A stretch of DNA of 64,000 nt from Novosphingobium percolationis (lineage in GTDB: Bacteria; Pseudomonadota; Alphaproteobacteria; Sphingomonadales; Sphingomonadaceae), in assembly GCF_020179425.1 (NCBI RefSeq), contig NZ_JAILYM010000002.1:496001-560000 (forward strand), in the 5' to 3' direction. Each line of letters begins with the position of its first letter. The stretch's first letter is position 1. This document shows positions 54,386 through 62,159 of this stretch, piece after piece. The notes beneath the pieces were generated by a model. The model was not told where the DNA came from. It saw nothing but the letters and a program-made list of their open reading frames with translations, and made no database searches. The position numbers and the translations under genes were made by a program.

Positions 54386-55114
54386 ATGGCTGACGAAACC
54401 AACCTGGAAGGCGCCGCCGCTCCGGTCGAAGCGACCGGCGGCGAGCCGCAGCGTGAAGGTCGTGGCGGCCGTGGCGATCGCGGACGGGGCCGTGGCGGCA
54501 ACGATCGCGGTGGCGATCGTGGTGGCCGTGGTGGCCGTCGCGACGACCGTCGTGGCCGTGGCAATGAGGACGAAGGTGGTGAGGAGCTGATCGAAAAGCT
54601 CGTCCACATCAACCGCGTTTCCAAGACCGTGAAGGGCGGCAAGCGCTTCGGCTTCGCCGCGCTCGTCGTGGTCGGCGACGGCAAGGGCCGCGTGGGCTTC
54701 GGCCACGGCAAGGCTCGCGAAGTGCCGGAAGCCATCACCAAGGCGACCGCTTCGGCCAAGAAGAAGATGGTTCGCATTCCGCTCAAGGAAGGCCGCACCC
54801 TGCACCACGACGGCAAGGGCCGTTTCGGTGCCGGCAAGGTCAACCTGCGGACGGCTCCGGCTGGTACCGGCATCATCGCCGGTGGCCCGATGCGCGCTGT
54901 CTTCGAAAGCCTGGGCGTTGCGGACGTGGTGACCAAGTCGGTCGGCACCAGCAACCCCTATAACATGATCCGCGCCACCTTCGACGCGCTGACCGACCAG
55001 ACTTCGCCGAAGTCGGTTGCCCAGCGTCGTGGCAAGAAGGTTGCCGACCTCCTGGGTCGCGGCGGCGCTACTGCGGTTGAGGCGGAAGCCGAAGCCGCGG
55101 CCATCGTGGAGTAA
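54386..55114 (+). CDS. rpsE: 30S ribosomal protein S5 with long Arg-Gly-rich N-terminal extension
   Basis: A 242-residue S5; the conserved domain begins around residue 67 ([19 protein letters not shown]). Residues about 22-59 are an RGG-rich segment ([18 protein letters not shown] and similar), making the protein roughly 75 residues longer than E. coli S5 (167). S5 acts in decoding fidelity at the mRNA entry site; the extension may add RNA contacts. The start at 54386 is 2 bases after rplR, so a later start is unlikely. Confidence 0.97.
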   Translation: MADETNLEGAAAPVEATGGEPQREGRGGRGDRGRGRGGNDRGGDRGGRGGRRDDRRGRGNEDEGGEELIEKLVHINRVSKTVKGGKRFGFAALVVVGDGKGRVGFGHGKAREVPEAITKATASAKKKMVRIPLKEGRTLHHDGKGRFGAGKVNLRTAPAGTGIIAGGPMRAVFESLGVADVVTKSVGTSNPYNMIRATFDALTDQTSPKSVAQRRGKKVADLLGRGGATAVEAEAEAAAIVE

Positions 55115-55120
55115 GCGATC

Positions 55121-55297
55121 ATGGCGACTATCAAGATCAAGCAGATCGGTTCGCCGATCCGTCGCCCGGAAAGCCAGAAGAAGATTCTGATCGGCCTGGG
55201 CCTTGGCAAGATGAACCGCGTGGTCGAGGTGGAAGACACCGCCGAAGTCCGCGGCGCGATCGCCAAGCTGCCGCACATGGTGGCCGTGGTCGACTGA
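55121..55297 (+). CDS. rpmD: 50S ribosomal protein L30
   Basis: A 58-residue L30 ([35 protein letters not shown]). It lies 6 bases after rpsE. A terminator follows directly, before an unrelated acyltransferase gene. Confidence 0.97.
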   Translation: MATIKIKQIGSPIRRPESQKKILIGLGLGKMNRVVEVEDTAEVRGAIAKLPHMVAVVD

Positions 55298-55330
55298 CCA
55301 GCGGTTTCCTTCGCGGAACAGAAACGGAAA

Positions 55331-55357
55331 GCCCCGGCAGCGATGCCGGGGCTTTTT
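55331..55357 (+). terminator. Rho-independent terminator after rpmD
   Basis: GCCCCGGCA (55331-55339) pairs perfectly with TGCCGGGGC (55344-55352) around GCGA, followed by TTTTT. It should stop the ribosomal transcript before rplO, secY and adk. Confidence 0.92.
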
Positions 55358-55481
55358 GCGTTGCAGCGACGTCCATGTTGCGCTGCGATTGACGCGCGGG
55401 GCGCGGGTGCTAGGTTCGCGGTGCCTGGGCAGTGCGGTTGCTGATCCGCGCCGACCACCGGCTACCGGGAAAGCACGCGAC

Positions 55482-56537
55482 ATGAACAAGCTCTACAACG
55501 TGCAGGTGCTGCGGGGCCTGGCCGCGCTGATGGTGGCGCTGAGCCACCTCGGCTACGCGATGCCGGTGCTTAAGGACTGGCGACTGTCGGTGCTCGAACA
55601 CGGCGCGTCGGGTGTCGACATCTTCTTCGTCATTTCCGGCTTCATCATGGTCTATACGACCGAAGGGCGCGCGACCGGCCCCGTCCGGTTCATGCGCAGC
55701 CGCGTGGTGCGCATCGTGCCGCTGTACTGGCTGCTGACGTTTGCGGTGTTCGTTGCCGCGCTCGTGCTGCCGCGCTTATTCGCCCAGGTCTCTGCCGACC
55801 TGCCGCACCTTGCCGCCTCGTTGTTCTTCCTGCCGCAGGAAAAGTCGCCGATCGTCTATGTCGGGTGGACGCTCAATTTCGAAATGCTGTTCTACGTGCT
55901 TTTCGCGATCGGACTGTCGATCGGCACCGCCTGGCGCGTACTGTTTCCGCTGCTGTTCATCACCGTCGCCGCCGTGCTGGGCACGGTGCTGGGTAGCGGA
56001 CCGCAGAGCGGAATCTGGTGGTCGTTCCTGACCGACCCGATGAGCCTCGAATTTTGCGGTGGCATGATCATCGGGTGCTTCTGGCAACGTTTCCGCCGCG
56101 ATGCCCGCCTTGCCTGGCTTGCGCTGGGGCTCGGCTTCGTGGCCTTGCTCGCCGGGCCGTTTCCGCTCAACCGGCCGGATCACTGGTTGCGCGTCGTCGC
56201 GTGGGGGCTGCCGTCCTTCTTTATCGTTGCCGCCGCGATCGCACTCGAGGCGCACGGCCATGCCTGGCGGAATGCCTTCCTGCACGAACTCGGCAACGCG
56301 AGCTATTCGCTCTACCTGACGCACGTGTTCATCGTCCGGGCGTTCGAGAAGTTTCCGGTGACGCGCCTGCTCGGCGAAAGTCCGGCTGCTGCCATCGTCG
56401 GTTCGATTGTGGCGTGCGCGGTTGTTGTGTGCGTCGGCATCGGGGTGCATCGCCTTGTCGAAAAGCCGTTGAGCGCGCTGTTCGACAGGCTGCTGCCAAA
56501 ACCGGGCGCCGCGCCGCGCGCAGCGGTGGCTGCCTGA
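55482..56537 (+). CDS. Acyltransferase 3 family membrane protein inserted in the spc operon
   Basis: A 351-residue acyltransferase of the OafA/exopolysaccharide acetyltransferase type, which acylates surface glycans or lipids. The N-terminal motif VLRGLAALMVALSHLG has the family's RGxAAxxVxxxH; DIFFVISGFIM follows, then about nine to ten membrane helices and a C-terminal NASYSLYLTHVF. The ATG at 55482 follows GGGAAAGC weakly. It separates rpmD from rplO, where most bacteria have no gene, and is preceded by a terminator, so it must have its own promoter or readthrough. Confidence 0.9.
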   Translation: MNKLYNVQVLRGLAALMVALSHLGYAMPVLKDWRLSVLEHGASGVDIFFVISGFIMVYTTEGRATGPVRFMRSRVVRIVPLYWLLTFAVFVAALVLPRLFAQVSADLPHLAASLFFLPQEKSPIVYVGWTLNFEMLFYVLFAIGLSIGTAWRVLFPLLFITVAAVLGTVLGSGPQSGIWWSFLTDPMSLEFCGGMIIGCFWQRFRRDARLAWLALGLGFVALLAGPFPLNRPDHWLRVVAWGLPSFFIVAAAIALEAHGHAWRNAFLHELGNASYSLYLTHVFIVRAFEKFPVTRLLGESPAAAIVGSIVACAVVVCVGIGVHRLVEKPLSALFDRLLPKPGAAPRAAVAA

Positions 56538-56564
56538 GCGCGGGGAAGGGGTGACAAGCCCCGT

Positions 56565-56614
56565 GCTTTCGCTTAAGGGCCGCGCTTCCTTTCAGCGCGA
56601 CTCAAAGCGAAAGC
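56565..56614 (+). promoter_or_regulatory. Nested stem-loop just before rplO
   Basis: An outer 10-bp stem, GCTTTCGCTT (56565-56574) with AAGCGAAAGC (56605-56614), encloses an inner 6-bp stem, CGCGCT (56581-56586) with AGCGCG (56594-56599). The structure ends 13 bases before the rplO start, near its ribosome-binding site. Confidence 0.6.
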
Positions 56615-56626
56615 GAGTGCTCTATT

Positions 56627-57145
56627 ATGACCAAGCTTAACGAACTCCGTGACAATGATGGCGCCCGCAAGGGCCGGATGCGCGTCGGACGCGGCATCGG
56701 CTCGGGCAAGGGCAAGACTGCCGGCCGCGGCCAGAAGGGTGCCAAGGCGCGTTCGGGCGTCAGCGTCAACGGCTTCGAAGGCGGCCAGATGCCGCTGCAC
56801 ATGCGCATCCCGAAGCGCGGCTTCAACAACATCTTCGCCAAGGACTACGCCGAAGTGAACCTCGGCATGATCCAGAAGGCGATCGATTCGGGCAAGCTGG
56901 CCACCGATGGCGTGGTCGATCACGCCGCGCTCAAGGCCGCTGGCCTGGCGCGTGGTGGCAAGGACGGCGTGCGCCTGCTCGCCAAGGGCGAACTGACCAC
57001 CAAGGTCAGCTTCAGCGTGACCGGCGCCTCGAAGGGTGCCGTTGCTGCCGTCGAAGCGCTGGGTGGCACCGTTACCCTGCCCGAAGCGCAGCCCAGCGAA
57101 CACGAAAAGAAGACCGCGCGCCGCGAAGCCAACAAGGCCAAGTGA
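56627..57145 (+). CDS. rplO: 50S ribosomal protein L15
   Basis: A 172-residue L15, late 50S assembly protein. [22 protein letters not shown] and [15 protein letters not shown] are diagnostic. A Lys/Glu-rich tail extends the C-terminus. It is 89 bases after the acyltransferase and 191 bases before secY. Confidence 0.98.
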   Translation: MTKLNELRDNDGARKGRMRVGRGIGSGKGKTAGRGQKGAKARSGVSVNGFEGGQMPLHMRIPKRGFNNIFAKDYAEVNLGMIQKAIDSGKLATDGVVDHAALKAAGLARGGKDGVRLLAKGELTTKVSFSVTGASKGAVAAVEALGGTVTLPEAQPSEHEKKTARREANKAK

Positions 57146-57336
57146 GCTGCTGATCTTGCAGGCGGTGGCCCGCGCGGCCGCCGTCTGCACACTTTTGGCG
57201 CGTCAAAAATCGGACGCGGCCCGCAGGATCGGCGAGTCAGGGGTTCGACAATCGCGAACTCTCCCTATATGCGCTAGCCGAGGCGTTGCGGGGGCTCCCC
57301 GCAGCCGGTCCATCAGCAAGGCATAGAACCAGACCA

Positions 57337-58704
57337 ATGGCATCACGCGCCGATAACATCGCCAGCAACCTGAATCTGGCGAACTTCTCGAAGGCCACCG
57401 AGCTCAAGAACCGCATCTGGTTCACGATCGGCGCGCTGATCGTGTTCCGGTTTTTGAGCTTCGTGCCGCTGCCGGGCGTCAACCCGCTGATCATGGAAAC
57501 GCTCTACGACCAGACGCGGGGCGGCATCCTCGATATCTTCAATGCGTTCTCGGGCGGTTCGCTCCAGCGCATGAGCCTCATCGCGCTGGGCGTGATGCCC
57601 TACATCACGGCATCGATCGTGGTGCAGCTTGCCGCCTCGCTCCATCCGGCGCTCGCGTCGATGAAGAAGGAAGGCGAAAGCGGGCGCAAGAAGCTCAACC
57701 AGTACACCCGCTATGGCGCGGTGCTGCTGACCGCGATCCAGGGCTGGGTGCTCGCTTCGGGCCTCGAAGCCTATGGCGCATCGAGCGGTCTTCAGGCGGT
57801 GGTCAACCCCGGCCTGCTGTTCAAGGTCGGCGCGGTGATCTCGCTGATCGGCGGCACCATGTTCCTGCTGTGGCTGGGTGAGCAGATCACCAGCCGTGGC
57901 ATCGGCAACGGCGTTTCGCTGATCATCATGGCCGGCATCGTCGCCCAGATGCCCAAGTTCTTCGGCAACCTGTTCGAACAGGGCCGCACCGGCGCGCTCA
58001 ATCCCTTCGCCATCGCTGGCGTGCTCGTGCTGATCGTGGGCGTGGTGATCTTCATCTGCTTCTTCGAGCGCGCCACGCGCCGCCTGCTGATCCAGTATCC
58101 CAAGCGCGCGACGCAGCGCGGGATGATGGCCGCAGACCGCAGCCACCTGCCGCTCAAGCTCAACACCGCAGGCGTGATCCCGCCGATTTTCGCCAGCTCG
58201 CTGCTGCTGCTGCCGCTGACGATCACGCAATTCGCCGGCAACGCCGTCTCGCCCGAGACGACCACCGGCCAGATCATCGTTTCGCTCAACCAGTACCTTG
58301 GCCACGGCAAGCCCCTGTACATGGTGCTCTATGCGCTGGGCATCATCTTCTTCAGCTTCTTCTACACCGCTGTCGTGTTCAATCCGGAAGAGACGGCGGA
58401 CAACCTGAAGAAGAACGGCGGCTTCATCCCCGGCATCCGTCCGGGCAAGAACACCGCCAACTACCTCGACTATGTGCTGACGCGCATCACCGTGCTGGGC
58501 GCGGCCTATATCACCGTGGTCTGCGTGGTCCCCGAATGGATCATGGCGGAAACCGGGATGGGCACGCTGTTCTTCGGCGGCACCAGCCTGCTCATCGTCG
58601 TCAACGTCACCGTCGACACCATCACGCAGATTCAGTCGCACCTGCTGGCCCACCAGTATGGCGACCTGATCAAGAAGGCCAAACTGAAGGGACGCCTGCG
58701 CTAA
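57337..58704 (+). CDS. secY: Protein translocase subunit SecY
   Basis: A 455-residue SecY, the channel of the Sec translocon, with ten membrane helices. RIWFTIGALIVFRFLSFVPLPG, GVMPYITASI and GIGNGVSLII are typical. The ATG at 57337 is the family start. It is the last translation-related gene before adk. Confidence 0.98.
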   Translation: MASRADNIASNLNLANFSKATELKNRIWFTIGALIVFRFLSFVPLPGVNPLIMETLYDQTRGGILDIFNAFSGGSLQRMSLIALGVMPYITASIVVQLAASLHPALASMKKEGESGRKKLNQYTRYGAVLLTAIQGWVLASGLEAYGASSGLQAVVNPGLLFKVGAVISLIGGTMFLLWLGEQITSRGIGNGVSLIIMAGIVAQMPKFFGNLFEQGRTGALNPFAIAGVLVLIVGVVIFICFFERATRRLLIQYPKRATQRGMMAADRSHLPLKLNTAGVIPPIFASSLLLLPLTITQFAGNAVSPETTTGQIIVSLNQYLGHGKPLYMVLYALGIIFFSFFYTAVVFNPEETADNLKKNGGFIPGIRPGKNTANYLDYVLTRITVLGAAYITVVCVVPEWIMAETGMGTLFFGGTSLLIVVNVTVDTITQIQSHLLAHQYGDLIKKAKLKGRLR

Positions 58705-58734
58705 GCGCAGCGCCATAAGGGGGACGCAAGGCAA

Positions 58735-59379
58735 GTGAACATCATCCTGTTGGGACCGCCGGGAGCGGGCAAGGGCACCCAGGCGCAGCGGCTTGTCGAG
58801 CGCCACGGCATGAAGCAGCTTTCGACCGGCGACATGCTGCGCGCCGCGGTCAAGGCGGGCACGCCCGTCGGGCTGCAGGCCAAGGCGGTGATGGATGCGG
58901 GTCAGCTCGTTTCCGACGAGATCGTCTCGGCGCTGATCGGCGATGAACTCGATGCCATGCCCGCCGACCAGGGTGCGATCTTCGATGGCTACCCCCGGAC
59001 TGCGCCCCAGGCGGAAGCGCTCGACGCGATCCTCGCCAGCCGGGGCCGCAAGCTCGACCACGTGATCGAGCTGGACGTGAACGAGGACGCGCTCGTCACA
59101 CGCATCACCGGGCGCTATACCTGTGCCACTTGCGGCAAGGGCTATCACGACACGTTCGAGAAGCCCGCCGTCGAAGGCACCTGCGACAAGTGCGGCGGGC
59201 ACGAGTTCAAGCGCCGCCCCGACGACAACGAGGAAACGGTGCGCACCCGCATGGCCGAGTATCGCGCCAAGACCGCCCCGATCCTGCCGATCTATGACGC
59301 GCGCGGCATCGTCGCGCGTGTCGACGGCATGGCCGCGCTTGATGACGTGACGGCTGCCATCGAGGCGATTATCGGCTAG
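58735..59379 (+). CDS. adk: Adenylate kinase (zinc-lid type)
   Basis: A 214-residue kinase that interconverts AMP, ADP and ATP. The P-loop is LLGPPGAGKGTQ and the start is GTG. The lid contains four Cys (residues 130, 133, 150, 153: TCATCGKG and TCDKCGG), so it should bind zinc, unlike the E. coli enzyme. It is 30 bases after secY. Confidence 0.98.
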   Translation: MNIILLGPPGAGKGTQAQRLVERHGMKQLSTGDMLRAAVKAGTPVGLQAKAVMDAGQLVSDEIVSALIGDELDAMPADQGAIFDGYPRTAPQAEALDAILASRGRKLDHVIELDVNEDALVTRITGRYTCATCGKGYHDTFEKPAVEGTCDKCGGHEFKRRPDDNEETVRTRMAEYRAKTAPILPIYDARGIVARVDGMAALDDVTAAIEAIIG

Positions 59380-59426
59380 TCTGCCGGCCCGGCGCAGGGA
59401 TGTGCCGGGCTGACAGGGGATTTGCG

Positions 59427-60410
59427 ATGCGTTTCGTTTTCGTGGCTGCGGCCGCATTCGCCGGGCTGGTGGTACAGCCTGCCTGGGCCGACGTCATCGC
59501 CAAGGCGGACAACGGCTTTGTCGTTCGCGCCGCAGCCCGCGTCACCGCCACTCCCGCCGAGGCATGGAAGATGCTGGTGGTCCCCGCCAGCTGGTGGAGC
59601 GCGCAGCACACCTTTTCGGGTGATGCCGCCAATCTTTCGCTCGATCCTGTCCCCGGCGGCTGCTTCTGCGAGAAGTTGCCGCTGCCCAAGGCCGCCGCGA
59701 AGGGCGAGCGGGCAGGCGGCGTGCAGCACTTGCGCGTGGTCTATGCCAATCCCGGCAAGGCTTTGCGCCTGACCGGCGCGCTCGGGCCGTTGCAGAGCGA
59801 GGCGCTGCAGGGCACGCTCACCATCACGATCAAGCCGATGGATGGCGGAAGCCGCGTGCTGTTCGAATATGTCGTCGGCGGCTTCATGCGCTATCCGGTG
59901 GACGAAATCGCGCCGGCCGTCGACGCGATGCTGTCCGCGCAGCTGGTGTCGCTGGCAACGAAGCTTGGGCCGGTGGCGAGCGCGCCCGCGGCGGATACGC
60001 CGCGCGCTGGGCCACCACCTGAAACCGGCGCTGCCGAAACTGCCGAACCTGCCGTCGCCGCGCCAGCACCGCGTGCGGAGGTGCCGCCGACGCGCTGGAG
60101 CCTGCCGCCCGGCCCGGGGACCAGCGCCGTGTCACCGGCCACCACCGAAAGGCCGGTGGAGGTCAAACCAGCGCCTTCGCCCAGGCCAGTTGCGACCGTC
60201 AGGCCTGTGGCCAGACCGGGACAAAAGCCTGCGCCAAAGCCTGCCCCCGTGGCTAAGCCCGCGCCATCGCCTGCCGCCACCGCCGCGCAAAAGGAGCGCG
60301 ACGATGCCAACGCCGCCTTCGACGCGCTTTTGGGCGCCGAACCGTCGGGTTCGGGGCAGCCTGTCCCCGGCGCTCCGGGCGCGGAGCTTGCTCCCACTTT
60401 GAACCAATAG
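59427..60410 (+). CDS. Secreted START/SRPBCC-like protein with Pro/Ala-rich tail
   Basis: A 327-residue protein. A signal peptide (RFVFVAAAAFAGLVVQPAWA) precedes an SRPBCC-like domain of about 150 residues (ARVTATPAEAWKMLVVPASWWS, then DPVPGGCFCEKLPLP). Residues about 190-320 are a Pro/Ala/Lys-rich, probably disordered tail. The ATG at 59427 follows CAGGGGA. It sits where rpsM normally follows adk. A hydrophobic ligand is likely, but no function is known. Confidence 0.8.
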   Translation: MRFVFVAAAAFAGLVVQPAWADVIAKADNGFVVRAAARVTATPAEAWKMLVVPASWWSAQHTFSGDAANLSLDPVPGGCFCEKLPLPKAAAKGERAGGVQHLRVVYANPGKALRLTGALGPLQSEALQGTLTITIKPMDGGSRVLFEYVVGGFMRYPVDEIAPAVDAMLSAQLVSLATKLGPVASAPAADTPRAGPPPETGAAETAEPAVAAPAPRAEVPPTRWSLPPGPGTSAVSPATTERPVEVKPAPSPRPVATVRPVARPGQKPAPKPAPVAKPAPSPAATAAQKERDDANAAFDALLGAEPSGSGQPVPGAPGAELAPTLNQ

Positions 60411-60583
60411 GGCTCGCCGCCGCTATCGCTGCGCGCAAAAGGGTATAGTCTTGCGCCATCAAAACGGCGCGACTCGGGGGCAGGGGGCCTCCATTTCCCT
60501 GAGCGCAGACGCCTGATGACACGGGCCGCATCACCACGCAGCAAGGTGCGCCGCAAGAACGGCGTGCCGCAGGGGAGAATGCC

Positions 60584-61939
60584 ATGGCCGTGAGCGATCA
60601 CGTCGATCTTCCGACCTTCATGGAAGGGGTGAAGAAGCGCAATCCGCACCAGACCGAGTTCGTCCAGGCGGTGCAGGAGGTTGCCGAGGACATCTTCGAG
60701 TTCATCGAGGACAAGGAAGAATACCACGCGCAGCAGATCCTGCGCCGCATCGCCGAGCCCGACCGTGTCGTATCGTTCCGCGTCTGCTGGGAAGACGATG
60801 CGGGCAACATCCGCGTCCAGCGCGGCTATCGCGTACAGAACAACAACGCCATCGGCCCCTACAAGGGCGGCATCCGCTTTCACCCCAGCGTCAACGAAAG
60901 CGTGCTCAAGTTCCTCGCCTTCGAGCAGACCTTCAAGAACGCGCTCACCGGGTTGCCCATGGGCGGGGGCAAGGGCGGCTCGAACTTCAACCCCAAGGGC
61001 AAGAGCGTGCGCGAGATCATGCGCTTCTGCCAGAGCTTCATGACCGAGCTGTACCGGCACATCGGCGCCGACGTCGACGTGCCGGCGGGCGACATCGGCG
61101 TGGGCGGGCGCGAGATCGGCTTCATGTTCGGCCAGTACAAGCGCATCACCAACGAGTTCACCGGCGTGCTGACGGGCAAGGGGCTGGAATGGGGCGGTTC
61201 CCTGATCCGCACCGAGGCCACGGGCTATGGCGCGGTCTATTTCCTCGCCAACATGCTGGCGACCAAGGGCGAGGACCTTAACGGCAAGACGGCGGTGATT
61301 TCCGGTTCGGGCAATGTCGCCACCCATGCTGCCGAAAAGATCGTGCAACTGGGCGGCAAGGTGCTGACGCTGTCGGATTCTGGCGGCTTCATCCACGATC
61401 CGGATGGCATCACGCAGGACAAGATCGACTGGGTGAAGACCCACAAGACCCACCGTCGCGGCCGCATCGAGGAATACGTCGAAGCCTTCCCCGGCGCGAC
61501 TTTCCACGCAGGCAAGACACCGTGGGGCGTGCCCTGCGACATTGCACTGCCCTGCGCCACGCAGAACGAACTGCTGGGCGAAGACGCGCGCACGCTCGTC
61601 GCCAACGGGTGCAAGGCGGTGTCGGAGGGCGCCAACATGCCGACCGATCTCGATGGCGTCCACGTGTTCAAGGCGGCCAAGCTGCTCTACGCGCCGGGCA
61701 AGGCCAGCAACGCGGGCGGCGTCGCCGTGTCGGGCCTTGAAATGAGCCAGAACTCCGAACGCCGCGCGTGGAAGGAGGCCGAACTCCAGCAGATGCTCAA
61801 GGACATCATGCTGGGCATCCACCAGTCGTGCCTGACCTATGGCGACCAGGGCGGCGGCTACGTCGACTACGTCAAGGGCGCCAACATCGCGGGCTTCAAG
61901 AAGGTGGCCGATGCAATGCTGGCCTTCGGCGTGGTGTAA
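60584..61939 (+). CDS. gdhA: Glutamate dehydrogenase (NADP-type length)
   Basis: A 451-residue hexameric-type GDH that makes glutamate from 2-oxoglutarate and ammonia. NNAIGPYKGGIRFHPSVN and LTGLPMGGGKGGSNFNPKG (catalytic Lys) are conserved, and the Rossmann motif SGSGNVATHAAEK is present. The length of about 450 fits the NADP-dependent biosynthetic class; cofactor is inferred. AGGGGAGAATG precedes the ATG. Confidence 0.96.
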   Translation: MAVSDHVDLPTFMEGVKKRNPHQTEFVQAVQEVAEDIFEFIEDKEEYHAQQILRRIAEPDRVVSFRVCWEDDAGNIRVQRGYRVQNNNAIGPYKGGIRFHPSVNESVLKFLAFEQTFKNALTGLPMGGGKGGSNFNPKGKSVREIMRFCQSFMTELYRHIGADVDVPAGDIGVGGREIGFMFGQYKRITNEFTGVLTGKGLEWGGSLIRTEATGYGAVYFLANMLATKGEDLNGKTAVISGSGNVATHAAEKIVQLGGKVLTLSDSGGFIHDPDGITQDKIDWVKTHKTHRRGRIEEYVEAFPGATFHAGKTPWGVPCDIALPCATQNELLGEDARTLVANGCKAVSEGANMPTDLDGVHVFKAAKLLYAPGKASNAGGVAVSGLEMSQNSERRAWKEAELQQMLKDIMLGIHQSCLTYGDQGGGYVDYVKGANIAGFKKVADAMLAFGVV

Positions 61940-61946
61940 GGGCTGC

Positions 61947-61982
61947 GCCGGGGAGGCGGTCTCGGTTGGCCGGCTCCCCGGC
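61947..61982 (+). terminator. 9-bp stem-loop after gdhA
   Basis: GCCGGGGAG (61947-61955) pairs perfectly with CTCCCCGGC (61974-61982). No T-run follows, so it is probably a weak or rho-assisted terminator. Confidence 0.6.
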
Positions 61983-62027
61983 GGGCGCCTTGCATCTGCC
62001 GGAACCATTTTGGATGATTTCGGGAAA

Positions 62028-62052
62028 TATTTATATCGTATAGGTATAAATA
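62028..62052. promoter_or_regulatory. AT-rich palindrome upstream of the third RTX gene
   Basis: TATTTATA (62028-62035) and TATAAATA (62045-62052) form a perfect inverted repeat with a 9-base centre, in an AT-rich stretch 108 bases before the gene. This is a likely regulator-binding or promoter site. Confidence 0.55.
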
Positions 62053-62159
62053 CTTAGATGGTCCGATGTGTCTCGGAATTGTCTTAATTCACGTTGGTTA
62101 AGTATCGGTCCTAACTTCGCTGGCTTATTCATTCCCGCCGAAACGGGGGAGAATGGGAC

